From Gnetum montanum (taxonomy: Eukaryota; Streptophyta; Gnetopsida; Gnetales; Gnetaceae): 64,000 nt of DNA. The position numbers and the translations under genes were made by a program. The notes under the pieces were generated by a model. That model ran no database searches, had not been told where the DNA came from, and was given only the letters and a program-made list of their open reading frames with translations. Location: positions 757,129 through 821,128 of the forward strand of contig MNCI01004113.1 in assembly GCA_015680685.1 (NCBI GenBank). The letters run 5' to 3'. Positions 12,815 to 24,512 of this stretch are shown piece after piece (the stretch's first letter is position 1; each line of letters starts with the position of its first letter).

Positions 12815-14617
12815 TTAACAAAACACTACCATCTCCATTACATCTTCAATCCCTCTTAGTTTAGCATGAAGTTGTTTTATAGCTTCATCTCTTGTCAATG
12901 TTGGGTTGAGAAATTCGAGGTTGGCAATCTAGGTTCTTAATTCAGCAACTTTCGTAGCCAAGCATTCATTCAACTACTTATCTATTTTGGGTTGCCCCTC
13001 CAAAATGATATTCTTGCCTCTTGCCACTAGCAGCTCTAACTAGGTTAATGTAATATTATCTAAAAGGTCAAAAAAATTTGAAAGAAATTGCCTAATTTTT
13101 ACCAGTTAGTCCAATATATCTTTGTGTTATGCTACATTTATTCTACTACTCATGGTCCCTATGAATGTTTACACATCTTTGAGTGTAGTGATGTCTGGTG
13201 CAGATGTCATAGGTGTATTAAGTATTTTAGCAATACCATTAGTAACCACTTCTACTGCAATCTCCTATCCCTAGTGCTGCATCACCAATACAATTTCCCC
13301 TTCATCCTCATCCAAGCATACTAAGATGGTCGCAACATTCCTAGAGATTTCTAGGAGTGACTATTATTCTACAAGAGATATTGTGACCTCTCTAGCACTT
13401 AGATTTGACCTCATGGGCAATTGTGTTCTTTGGGCCAAGAAGATAGATCCACCTCCACCCATCAAGTTGATTGTTTGGGCCACCTCATTGAGGTGACTCA
13501 TGGTTGGTCTATACACAAATGGGTCCTTGCCACTCATGCTTACACATTGCTCTTCTTCGCTCAAGAGCCATTCCTAGTACTTGCACAATCATTGGATAGT
13601 TGCAGCGATGTCTAGCATAGTTGTTTGAGTGGTGAGTGGAGGTGGTGGTCGCTACTCCTCTTCTTATATAGTTCTTGCAAGCATCTTATCTTTTATCATT
13701 TCCACCTAGTTGGTGGCCAGAACTTTCCTAATGACATCATTGGTGTAACAAACTATTCCTCCCCCTCGATAGAGTTTTCTAATAAAACATGGGAAGGGCA
13801 ATGCCTTCCTTCCATGTTAATTTTCTTTAAAACACTTCTCTATCTCTAGATAGATCAACAGTGGAAGGTTGATGGGGAATCTCCCACTTGGAGCAATGCA
13901 TACTTGGGCAAAAAAGGTAGTGATTTTGCTTGGCCTCACTATGGAATTGAGGTGGAAGGATGCAATCTTATACTAGATTCTCTTTGCTAGCATGAGCATG
14001 CCAAGTTCCTTGTGGTCAACATTATAGCACTATTGCATTCATTCTTTCTTTATGTTGGAATATGCATGCATTGGAATCTTAGTAAGACTTGCCCCTGTCT
14101 CTGGTAACCCTAGCACTTGTGTGATGGCCTACACCGAGTAAGACATCAAGATGTCCTTAATTTTTATTATTGATCTAGCTTGCTTGTTATTCCAAAATTG
14201 GAATGTCTCTCTCATGTACCACTCCTTGGTGGAAGTGAGGATTAGCCACATGGGAGAGGCCTTTAGCTTGTCCTACACTTCCTTTAGTGCTTGCTCCAAG
14301 AAAGGACCAAAGTTTAACTCTTAGAGCACCATTTTCTAAACCTTCTATAATCTGATCTAATTTAGGTAAGCTTCTATCAAGGTCACCTTGTGATTGGCTT
14401 GATGTGCTAGTGCATCATCTTGATGGGAGTGTTTTGTTGCTACTACTAGTTATAGAATCTATTTAAGAAATTCCACCTCAGCGTCTTCCCTGAGAGGACA
14501 TATGGCTTGGGTTGCCAATAGTCCTTGGGCTTGTTCCTGGCCCTTTACTGTTCTAGGTTGTTTCTCCCTTGGTTGGGACAGTCTTGCTTCCTATGTGTGC
14601 TTTCCTTTTGCTACCAT
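12815..14617 (-). pseudogene. Element B extra reading frame between integrase and 3' LTR, function unknown
   Basis: A degenerate minus-strand coding region of about 600 codons starting at an ATG (14615-14617, MVAKGKHT). It is still readable in long pieces despite stops and shifts. An early stretch is rich in Gln and Glu (LSQPREKQPRTVKGQEQAQ). The middle contains EQALKEV, STKEWYMRETFQFWNNKQAR and VLGLPETGASLTKIP. A later frame (13364-13564) contains DPFVYRPTMSHLNEVAQTIN. The C-terminal part, near 12950-12820, has heptad-like leucines (KVAELRT, IANLEFL, KQLHAKL) suggesting a coiled coil. It occupies the position where Athila elements carry their env-like frame. I do not recognise the family and see no clear membrane segment. 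Element C has lost the region entirely. Confidence 0.55.
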
Positions 14618-16900
14618 ATATAGTCACAACACATCCATGGATTACTAGATATAATGTATAACTTTACATTTTTGAATACCCTTTTCTCATTACTTAGTTA
14701 CAATTTGGCTAAGGCTGCACCATGGTAGATTAATTTTTTATTATTATTTTATTAATTATTAATTATAATTATTACCAAAGCTTGTTGAAAAGGTTTAACT
14801 CTTGTAATTTAATGTTTAATAGCTGATTTTTTAGTTAAACCTTCATGGGAGTTAGAAAAAATGGTGAAAACGTTTCTATCAAAAATGGCACATTTGTGGC
14901 CCCCACAATGAACAGCTTACCTCTGGTAGCTATAAGGTTGAAGAACGAAGTGATTTAGATAAATGATGTAGATGTTATAGGCTTTGGAAGGTTCTAGGCT
15001 TTGAAATTTGAAAAACTCTCTTGGCATTTGTGAGAAATAGTAAAAATTTCTAAGTGGAGTCATGCCTATATATAGTATTTTTCCCTTACGTCGATGGGGC
15101 CCATAGGAAAAAATTCGAAACTTGAATATCTCAAAAAAATATAAGGAATTTTTCAATGAAATTGGGATCCATGGAATCCCAGAAAAGCCAAGAATATGAT
15201 AAGATCATTGAAGAGGATCTTTGAATGCTAGAAAATTGAAAAATTTGATGGAGAACATGGTTATTGAATAAAATGTATAAAGGAGCACATGGTGTGATGT
15301 AGAAGATGGGTGTACGAAAGATTTTGTTTGCAAGAATGCATAAGGATAAGGTGCTTAATGAACCCAACCAAGGGATATGCAAGTGGGTCCTTCCCATAGA
15401 AGGCACATATCTTGTTTGCCCTTGCATAACCTCAACCTAAGGAGTTCGTGAGCTCCATAGGTGATTAATGGTCAATGAAAGTTAAGGACCAAAACACAAA
15501 AGATTCTACCTAAGAATTCAAGTATGTCAAACCAAGACAGAGAAATAAGAACATGGACATTAGTAGTGAGGTGAACTATAGTTAGCAGAGACAGATGATG
15601 GAGAAGATGAAATGAAATTCTGAATTGAGATCATAAGAAGTTCCTTGTGGAGTCTATGTTTAAAATGACCTAAGAAGATCCATCCTTAGTCTAGACCAAA
15701 ACTAGCCTCTTTCAATGATTTTCCATCATCACTCCAACACCAATCCACTTCCTCGAGACACAATAATGCTTCCACAGAACAACCACCATTCCATAAAGAG
15801 GAGAAAAGAGAAGTAGGAAGTGAGAGAGGGCCTTAGTTAGAGGGGACCTTCAAGCATGAGTAACATGCCTTTCTAGTCCCATAACTAGTGCTTGTATCCC
15901 ATTTATTTGTCTAAGGGATGTGCTTTAAATTTTCACCTTTTTGTATTACTTTGTTTTTGTTTCTTATTATTTTTTTCTTTTTCTTTTCCTATTGGATGGG
16001 AACCACACCATGCAAAGACGTTATTTGACTTCCTATTATTGGACAATATGGAGTGGTAAGAAGTCTATGAAAACACTCAAGCACCCAAGTAAGTAAAAGA
16101 GTACAAAGAGTATTGAGTCTCCTTGAAGTCACAACCTATACAAACCTTTGAATCCTTTCCAATTCCAGAAACTACCAAGGTCATGAATTTATTAAAAGTT
16201 GATTTAATGAAAGGGACCTCAAACTTCCAAAACAAGGAAAACCATAAAGTTTGTGAATGGGTGGATGTCATGGACTCACTGCCTATTTCGTGAAAAAGAA
16301 ACCATGACTTAGCCATTGATACAAAAATTCAAAAATAGAAACCAAACATTAGCAAATAAAACATTAAGCACAAACTAGCATTAGTAGCAGCTACAGCACC
16401 ATTGTGTCCTATTGGCACAAAGCATGTTTAAAAGAAAAATTTTTGAAAATCATACTTAAATAAAACAAAGTAAAATATATAAGAAAGTGTAAAATATTCA
16501 AGAAAGATTCAAACATACTAACAATGGTGTAAAATAAAAAATGGTGTAAAAATAGGGAAAATTTTGGAAATCAAAAAAGTGTAAGATAAATAATTTGTAA
16601 AATCAAAAACATGATTGAGTTGGAAGGAGGAGATCCAAAAAATTGAGCATGGTTATCCATCCATTAAGGTATTCATTGCACTGGCTTACTTGGGTTTATG
16701 GAAAAGCTTTATTTGTTGGATGTTGGCCAACTAATTTTTATTTGGGCTCTCAAGTTTGTATATGATCACCAGAGGAAAAGGTTTCATCAATTATATAAGG
16801 TCTCTTCCACAATGTTTAGAACTTTGCTTTCTGGGATACATGTGTAGGGTTTTGCCTAGTTAAAATTTTACTTTCCAAATTCTTAGGTCATGTCATTGCT
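14618..16900 (-). other. Element B noncoding region between integrase and the extra frame
   Basis: This stretch has no convincing frame. Two blocks match element C. The segment around 14880-14940 (GGCCCCCACAATGAACAG) corresponds to about 43930-43980. The segment 15960-16330, with a pyrimidine-rich run followed by GGGAACCACACCATGCAAAG, corresponds to 44100-44460. The part at 16420-16600 contains repeated GTAAAATA-type units like those of C at 44630-44770. Conservation of noncoding blocks in both elements suggests a structural or regulatory role in this family. Confidence 0.6.
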
Positions 16901-16949
16901 TGTTGAATGCATTGTGAACTGCATTCAAAGATAGGGTCACTAATCAATT

Positions 16950-17860
16950 TTTATCTAGTACATTGAGGTTGATTGGTCTTTCTTTTTATGCTAGACTTAG
17001 ATCAAGGTTTAGTTTATAGGCTATTGAGAGTGGACAGATCTCAAATTGAATTAGGAGCATTGGAAGTTTCCCGTACACTAACTCATAGGGATAGTATCTG
17101 ATAGAGAGTTTCCATGTTAAGTGGTAGGCCCAATGGATGTCATTGAGTTTTGTGCTCCAATCTCTCCTATATTTACTCATGGTCCTTGTTAAGATCTTTG
17201 TGATTTCCTTGTTAGTTACCTTTGCTTGACCTTTGGCTTGTGCGTGATAAATTGTTGTTAATTTATGTTTAACCCCTAAGCATTGCATTAATTTTTAAAA
17301 TGTGGCACTTGTAAAATGGGTTCCATTGTTAGAAATCAATGCATGTGGCATCCCAAACCTCTTTATAACATTTTGTTATATGAATTAAGTAGCAGTATAT
17401 AATGTATAGTCAGTGATAGCTGCTACCTCTACCCATTTAGCATAGTAGTCAACTGCTATGATGATATATGCCTTTTCATTGGACATGGGTGTGATGGTAC
17501 CCATGAAGTCTATGCTCCATATGTTAAAAGACTCCAGTGATTGAATCCACTATTGAGGACCTTCCATTTGAGCATTCATCCCACCATCTCATTGATAGCG
17601 CTCATAAGATTAGATAAACTGATGAATGTCCTTGAAGATTGTAGGTCAATAGTATCTTGCCATCAGGATTTTTATGGTTGTGCATCTCTCTACATAGTGG
17701 CCTCTACAAGAGCCTTCGTGAGGATCTTGGAGAATGCATAGTTGATCCACATCAGAGATGTACTAATTAACCAAACCATCAACACACACCTTGTAAAAGT
17801 ATCCATTAATTTCCATGAAGTACTTTGACTAATGTAGAAACTATTGTTTCTTCCTAAAGT
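16950..17860 (-). pseudogene. pol (IN): Element B integrase remnant
   Basis: Minus-strand integrase. The core reads SIDFMGTITPMSNEKAYI (near 17510-17460) and YYAKWVEVAAITDYT. Next comes SNNGTHFTS around 17330, then HAQAKGQAKVTNKEI and the C-terminal HWAYHLTWKLSIRY, YYPYELVYGKLPM (16986-17288). The DDE triad is damaged. The first Asp is present. The second Asp is Asn (AAC at 17328-17330) and the Glu is Lys (AAG at 17220-17222), both by G to A. It cannot be catalytically active. Confidence 0.85.
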
Positions 17861-19240
17861 CCAAATCTTATGACATCTCTTGACTGAGAAGGTAAGTGAG
17901 AACGCCATTGTACCATTTTGTTTCTATGGGCACTTGATCATTTATTACTACAATAAAGAGGAGTTCATCTAAAAAATGATCAGAGAGTAGACTCTCCTCC
18001 TCTTTATTATCCCATCTTAACCAAGAGAGATGGTTCGTGACCACATTCTCAGTCTCTTTCCAGTCTACCATTGTAAGATCGAATTCCTGCAAGATCACCA
18101 GCTACTGTATGATACAGGGCCTCATCGTTGGCTTGTTCATTAGGAAGCAAATGGAATTATGATGTTTATGTACAAATACTTTATAACCAAGCACATAGTA
18201 CCTAAAATTCTCAAGAATGTACACCACCACCATTAGTTCTTTCTTAGTTGTGGTGTAATTCAATTATACACCCACAATACTTCAACTTATGTAGTGGATG
18301 TAGTATGGACATTTCTTATCATCCAACTACATAAGCATTGCTCCCAAGGAATAATTAGATAAATCAATCATTATGTGAAATGATTTGGATCAATCTGGTG
18401 CCCATAAAATTGAATTTTCTATGAGCTTTTCTCCTAATAGTTAGAATGCATGTTTGCACTTCTTGGTCTAGATGAATGGAGCATCTTTCTTTGTCAACTC
18501 AACCAATAGCTTTGCTATCCTAGAGAAATTTTCTATGAATCACTAGTAGTAGTTAGTGTGTCTAAGGATTGATTAAACATCTTTAATTATTTTTTGTTAA
18601 CATGTGATTCCTTGGACAACCCTTATCTTTTCTACGTCTACCTTAATTCCTTTTTGTGAAATTTAGTGCTCCAATACTATGCCCCCCTAGATCATTAAAT
18701 GCTTTTTTGCCAATTGAGCCTTAGGTTTATTTCAACACATCTTTTCAATACTTGCTCAAGGTGATCCAATACTTGTTTAAATGTAGCCCCACAAGTATAG
18801 AAGTCATTCATAAATACTTCTACCCTACAACTAATCTATTATTGGAAAATGTTGAGGACTAGGCATTGAAATGTTGTAGGGGCATTGCACAGACCAAATG
18901 GCATCTTGCAATATGAAAAATTCTTAGCTTTTCCTTGGTCATATCCTAAAAAAATGGCCAACAGTAAACAATCAATGGCAAGCTTGTCTTTTTATTTAGG
19001 AGTAAGATTTGCATTGATGATAACTAGCTTGCCATTGTTTAAAAATGTGTACTCCATACTGGCTAGAAGAGTTTTTAACTCTAGGGGATCCTATTTGAAA
19101 TTATCAAGGATTTCCAACTATCCCCAAAAATTATCATCATTTTCATCATCAAAGAGTTGGTGATGAACTTGCTCAAGTTCATCCATACCTTTGATATAAG
19201 CATGTGTTAGGCTCTTAGAGGATTCCATGCATAGTGTGCT
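17861..19240 (-). pseudogene. pol (RT-RH): Element B reverse transcriptase-RNase H remnant
   Basis: Minus-strand RT and RNase H. RNase H and the downstream connector include ILQEFDLTMVDWKETENVV and NHLSWLRWDNKEEES (17868-18098). The RT catalytic block reads VEVFMNDF instead of VEVFMDDF: the first Asp of the DD pair is Asn (AAT at 18806-18808). The upstream part, 18885-19190, aligns with the RT N-terminal linker of element G (ARLASKQKGR region). There are many stops and shifts. In the family this enzyme pair converts genomic RNA to DNA. Confidence 0.8.
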
Positions 19241-20260
19241 ATTGTTAGCCACTGGGTGCCCTCCTATTTTGTGGCTACTGCATATAGGCACCTTTGGATA
19301 TCTATTTCATGTCCACTCTAATTACATGCTTTGAGAAATATAATTTTAATTGACCAAATTTTCTACATGCAATTGCACCCGTTATCGGTGTACATGATGA
19401 ATAAAACATGCTTCTTCTCTAGTCGTCCAAATTCATTCTCCTTGGAAATTTCTAGGGAGAGGTCCCTTATGTTCATTTGTGCATCAGCCATGATTAACCA
19501 AGCCTTTTTCATAATGATGGAGAAGTCACCTTTGCAATTCTCTACCTTGATCACTAGAAAATCTATAGGATAGAACCACCCACAAACTGTGGTTACGATG
19601 TCCTCCACTAATCCTAAAGGGACAATGATTGATTAGTATGTCAATTCCAAGTGGATTTTGATCTTCTTAAGAGGTGGTAGGTTCTAAACCTTGTACATGT
19701 CATGGGAGATGAGATTGACACTAGAACCAAAATCAAGAACAGCCTTACATGGCTTATGTTTAGCAATCTATAAGTAAAGAAGAGGACTTCCTGGGTTGGA
19801 TTTATTCATGGAAAGCTTGCCAACCTTGATCCAATTAGAAATAGCATGAGTAAACATCATAATGTGGATATGAGGTGGTGTTTTCTTTGAAGGGCTCTTG
19901 AATGTATTTAGTGCAAAGGATAAGGATGTTAGAGATATAGGGTGACTGCCTGCATTAGGTTGTAAGGGTTTGAGAGGACTGTTGGATCAAAAAAGATTAT
20001 TTCCTAGAGTGATTATATGAACCATTCAACTATAAGGCTAGTTGTAAATTTATAGCCTTTGTAGCATTTTTTGTTGCAGCTATAGGAGAATTTCACCCTG
20101 TATGGATGGAGCAAGAGGTAACTGCGTTGAGGGTAGAGGGATGTGTGTAGACAAATGTAGAAGGTGGTAAGGATATGGATGCTTCCCTTGAATATATGGT
20201 AAATTAATTTGATGGTACTTTAGAGGGTAATAGTGGTGTTGGAATGAGGCATGGCTAGCA
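19241..20260 (-). pseudogene. pro: Element B protease remnant
   Basis: Minus-strand aspartic protease region. The active-site motif VLDFGSSVNLIS lies near 19720-19750 and keeps its Asp. The downstream block VEDIVTTVCGWFYPIDFLVI and NIRDLSLEISKEN lies at 19363-19608. The frame is interrupted. It continues the gag frame upstream and leads into RT downstream, as in the family. Confidence 0.75.
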
Positions 20261-22318
20261 AAACTTCATGGAGAGATGGGTTGCTACACATAGTACCCAT
20301 ATGGATTTGGTTGTCTGTAAGGATACTACTATCTTAGTGGTGGAATTCTTCATGATTATGGTTGGTGTGACTAATATTATTATTCATATGGTTGTGCTAG
20401 AGCTCCACTTGGATAGTAAGCTTATTGTTGCTAGTGGAACCGTCTTAGATTACCTTGAGGGTAAGGTAATCATCTGGGTGCTTTCCTTCTTACTAGTTGC
20501 AGATTCAGTGCATATACCCCAGACTCTTGTAAGTATAACACCACAAGGAAACATCCCTTAGGATGTTCATATTGATAAATGTCACATCCATCATCATCAT
20601 TAGAGTCTATCTCCACAACTTCTTCAACTGTAGCAACTTTGCTCTTACATCTCTCGTAGGCACGTTCAACTTCTTTCTGCCTCCTATGGTCATGATCACT
20701 ATTCTGCTCTTTGGATGCTTTAGCAATCTTCATAGAATTTTGGAATTTTTCATCCAAATAGTCTTATAATTTATCAACCTTTGTCAAAATATCAGAAATA
20801 TATTTTTGAATGGGTAAGGTTTTCTTGTTCACCACTTCATCGAGTGATGACTCCTCATCACAGAATCAAACCTCCCTTTTCTTGATGCAAGGGTCCCTAT
20901 TATATTCTTCTGCACTTTTTCTTTTTCACAACTCACCTTATTATTTTTCCACCTTCTCTATCAACCTTTGGATCTAATGAGATCTTAGTTTGGATAGTCT
21001 CCCTTGGACATAAACCCCAAGAGTTCTTTTGGTTTCTGCTCTAAGCCCATTTATGATGTGGTAGAGTTGTTTCCTGTCAGAATAACCATGGCCAGGGCCT
21101 TGATGTAAGGGAGAATAATATCTACCCATGATGGCATCCAAGGGTTTATGTATTCCTTGTTTCCAGCCTTAGAATTACCTTCTCAGATTGGACACTCTAA
21201 CTTACATCTATTATTTATCATTAAATAGCTCCAGCATGGTACTCCATCTATGAATGAATTCTAGCTCTAACAACTGGTACCAACTTTCTACTTCCTTAAT
21301 GAGTATCCTGGGGAAGAGTTTGAGTTTCTACCAATAATTTTCAATGTTTTGTAAGGCGGAAGCATTGTGAAAGGATTGTAGATGGTTTTGCATATCAAAG
21401 TTATATCCCCCTCAAATCTTGGGATATTGTTCATGTCTATGTGCTTAATTTGACTATCTTTCACATGCCTAGTTGGTATTTTCACTACCTCTACAATGTT
21501 AAGCATTCTTTGAGTTACCAACAAAGGCTCATCATCATCATTATTTTGTTATTATCAATGATGTCCTCTATTACCCCTTCATTCTTGGTGGGCTCTATGA
21601 TCATTATTATCTTGCTGATCACTTTCATTACAATTATTTCTCTAGTAGCTTCTATCAGAACTAGAAGATGAAGAGGAATGTTCAGAGTTAAATGAAGAGG
21701 ATGAAGAGTAAGATGGACCGTCACCACCACTACAATGTCTACCACCATCTCTTCGCTTATCATGATCACAATCCTTAGATTCCCTGTCATCGTAATGCTT
21801 TCCTAAGTCCCTACCTTGATTGCCACTTTTTCCTGAACCTGGTTTGTTAATACTAGATTGTGGGTTTAGGGCTAGATGCTCATTACCAATAACAAGGGGT
21901 GGAGATTATTCATGTTGAGAACCCCTAGAGGTAGATCCTCGTTATTGGTTTAGTTTAGCATGAACAAGGGATTGGTGAAGTGTTTTCCCTTCACAAACTC
22001 ATGGTGCTTCTCCTAATGTCAATCTCTCCTACATTGTGTTTCAATGGGATGGTAGTCTTGAGTTTCATAATCATTCACAACATATTCCTCTTGAAGGTAT
22101 TGGATGCCTAACTTCGTAAGGGTTTGAAGCAACATCTCAGGCATAGATTGATCATGAGGCATTACAATGTTGCCTTTCATGTCACACCATCGCAATTGCT
22201 CATCCTGATGTAGGATGAAGGTGAAATCTGGCACATACTCATCTGGATGAGTATATACCACCTTGCACTACTATGGGACTGACAATTTGACATCATCACA
22301 CCTACGAGAAGAAGAAAT
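20261..22318 (-). pseudogene. gag: Element B gag remnant
   Basis: Minus-strand gag. The N-terminal block VYTHPDEYVPDFTFILHQD is at 22019-22261. The middle includes VVKIPTRHVKDSQIKHID and NNIPRFEGD (21288-21524). The C-terminal part holds DDDGCDIYQYEHPKGCF followed by YLQESGVYALN (20470-20757), where the Cys/His cluster is already incomplete. At the position of the start codon the sequence is ATT (22316-22318) before Ser-Ser-Ser codons, whereas relatives have ATG, so the start is lost. There are several frameshifts. Confidence 0.8.
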
Positions 22319-22450
22319 TTTGTAAAACAAACAAAATTATTAATGTTATTTTGTAACTATATAATTGAGAATGATGTCAACCTTGGGGTTCATTGAACGA
22401 TATTAATGATATTCACTTATCCTAGATAGTCCACGTTTCAACAAATAAAG

Positions 22451-22468
22451 CCCTCAACAATGGGGCCA
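22451..22468 (-). other. Element B primer-binding site (decayed)
   Basis: On the minus strand the 18 bases next to the LTR read TGGCCCCATTGTTGAGGG. That is six mismatches to the tRNA-Asp type PBS, the most decayed of the four elements. One base separates it from the LTR. Confidence 0.7.
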
Positions 22469-22941
22469 ATGATAAGTAGTTGAGATACCCCAACGTCCAA
22501 CCATATGAATCATGAAGCACTCATAGGAAATCCAATCAAATTTTATGGACTCTCTAGTTTCTAGTGCACTAGCCTTCTAGGAAGTGAACCTTGCCCTAAT
22601 GGTCATTCATTGTCTTCCTAATTACACTTATGAAGTACAAAGGTATGGTTAAGTGTAATCAAGGCATATGATTTTTATCATTTTATGTTTTTATGGTTTT
22701 GATACTTAAAGAGAGAGATGGAGTAAATTGAGAACTAATTTAATTTAACTATTTAACTAATCTCTAACTAGTCCTAATATAAGCATCTGGTCCCACTTTT
22801 CATACATGTCCTGAACCCATGTATCGACTATTGGGTTACTAAGCGCTATGCTACTAGGCACACTCAGTAATAATGCTACAAGGATTACCAAGTGAATACA
22901 TGTTTATGCTCAAAGTGGTCATACTAATGCTCAAAGTGGTC

Positions 22942-24137
22942 AAAGTGGGGGCAATGGCCAGATTCGGGGCTTCAATCGTAGCCTTACCGGCTGCAGTGGT
23001 CACAAAGATTGACATGATCCTGCGCAGCTTCGTGTGGTCAGGTGGGAAGGGGGCAAAGAAGATGCACCTGGTGGATTGGGCCACCACTGCGTGGCCCCGC
23101 GAGGCCGGGGGGGTTGGCATTCTCCCCTTCACGGAGGAGGTGGTGTTAGGGCGGCAACGCTTGATTTGGAGGCTCTTCACCACACAGGAGGATCCCTCCA
23201 CTTGGGCGCAGCTTTTATGGCGGAAGTACCGGCCCTGGAGGGCTGCAGGATCGAACTCGCTCATTTGGAAGTAGCTTTGTGCTCAGATGGCCACGTTGGG
23301 GGGCACCGCGGAACACCTTCATCCTAGGCAGTATCTTCGGGTGCAGTTCCCAGCGGACCCGCGTTGGAGGCTTCTCTGGCGGGGGCCAATCCCGGAAAAG
23401 ATCAAGGTGTTCGGGTGGCTGATTCTTCACAGGGCCCTTCCGGTTTGGACATTTCTGCAGTACAGGGGCCTGGGGATTAGTCCACAGTGCCCCCTGTGCT
23501 CGCACGCGGAGGAGACGCTGCTGCACTTCATGCAGGAGTGTCACGTCACCCGGCAATTTTGGCACATGTGTGGTTTGCGCCACATCCAGATCTCCGGGAA
23601 CTTGCCCACTCTCACTGCACTTTGGATTCTGTGGAAGGCCCGCAATGCTTGTGTCTTCAAAAATGTGGGCTGCCCCCCCCGCCTGTATTGTGGGCCAGGT
23701 TCCGAAAGGTTTGGCAGGAGATTAGGATCGCGAAGGAGGGGGGCACCTCTACGGCCGGGCCCATTTTGGGGCTTGCCTCCGCGCAGGGCGCCCCCTCCCA
23801 GGCGGTGGCAGGGACCAGTGGAAGACAGAACCATCTTCCGGCGGGGAGGGTTGAACGTGGGTGGGGGATGACGCGGGGCAACACAGCTGCATATAGGGTG
23901 GACACATGGCCGAACATTCGGTGCCCGGACGCTGATCAGGATCATCATCGCCCGAGGCCGCCGCGGGTGAAGGACCCGCCGGATGTGCGGCTCAGCAGCA
24001 CGAAGAATCAGGCAGCTACCCCACGCCCTCAATCATTGCAGCTCTGGTTTGCGGATGTTCTGCAGAATGGCAGGACCGGAATAGCCCAGTTGATAGCGGA
24101 GAATAGGCGCCGCCTCGCCGCGGGCCTGACGGACTAG
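22942..24137 (+). pseudogene. LINE ORF2 C-terminus: end of RT and zf-RVT domain
   Basis: The first frame carries the RT C-terminal block (KIDMILRSFVWSG, KKMHLVDWATTAWPREAGG, GVGILPF). This is followed by a zf-RVT domain: RLLWRGPIPEKIKVFGWLIL, then CPLC and HFMQEC forming a CX2C...HX4C set at 23488-23541. A TAG at 23272-23274 breaks the frame between the two domains. A run of eight C at 23673-23680 shifts the frame at the end of zf-RVT, after which the protein continues in another frame (PPVLWARFRKVWQEIR) to a stop at 24137. So only two lesions are visible, far fewer than in the other LINEs here. The family makes the endonuclease/RT of plant L1 LINEs. This fragment lacks the catalytic RT part. 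Confidence 0.85.
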
Positions 24138-24512
24138 GGAGGGGCTGGCTGGTAGCTCTCCCGTGGGTTTTTGGGGGGTGGGGCCTCTGCTACAGCGGCG
24201 GGAATGGCTGGCGCTGTTCTTTTCTGTCTTTTCTGTCGCTGTTTCTGGGTTTCTGTCTTTGTGGGTCTTTGGTCTCCCATGGGTCGTGGGTTTCCGTGTC
24301 GCGTTTGGGGGGGCGCGTGGGCGGATCCTGCCTGCGCGTTTCTCCATCGCGGTGGATGTTGCGGGATGCTCTGCCTTTCACATTGTTCCTGGCTCTTTTT
24401 GCCCTGGGGACTCCTGTTTTGGGGCCGTGGCTGAAGGTCCATGCTACGTGCAGGCATAGCTTGTTCTTCTTTTTTTGGGAATGATATCCGCTCGAACTTT
24501 TCCTAAAAAAAA
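22942..24512 (+). mobile_element. GC-rich, 5'-truncated LINE inserted in element B's LTR
   Basis: About 1.57 kb of strongly GC-rich DNA lies inside an AT-rich LTR and ends in CCTAAAAAAAA (A-run 24505-24512). It encodes the C-terminal part of a LINE ORF2, followed by about 370 bp of 3' UTR (24138-24504). 5' truncation plus an A-tail is the hallmark of target-primed reverse transcription. The boundary on the left is set where similarity to the other LTR stops. Compared with the other LTR, about 25 bases of target are missing, and a 16-base LTR segment is repeated just before the insertion. Confidence 0.85.

Noticed and set aside
15131-15427. 98-codon minus-strand frame in element B
   Set aside because: Hydrophobic chance-like composition, no motif, and no conservation in element C.
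23034-24484. Several long overlapping open frames on both strands in the GC-rich block
   Set aside because: High GC lowers stop frequency in all frames. Only the plus-strand frames carrying RT C-terminus and zf-RVT motifs are supported.
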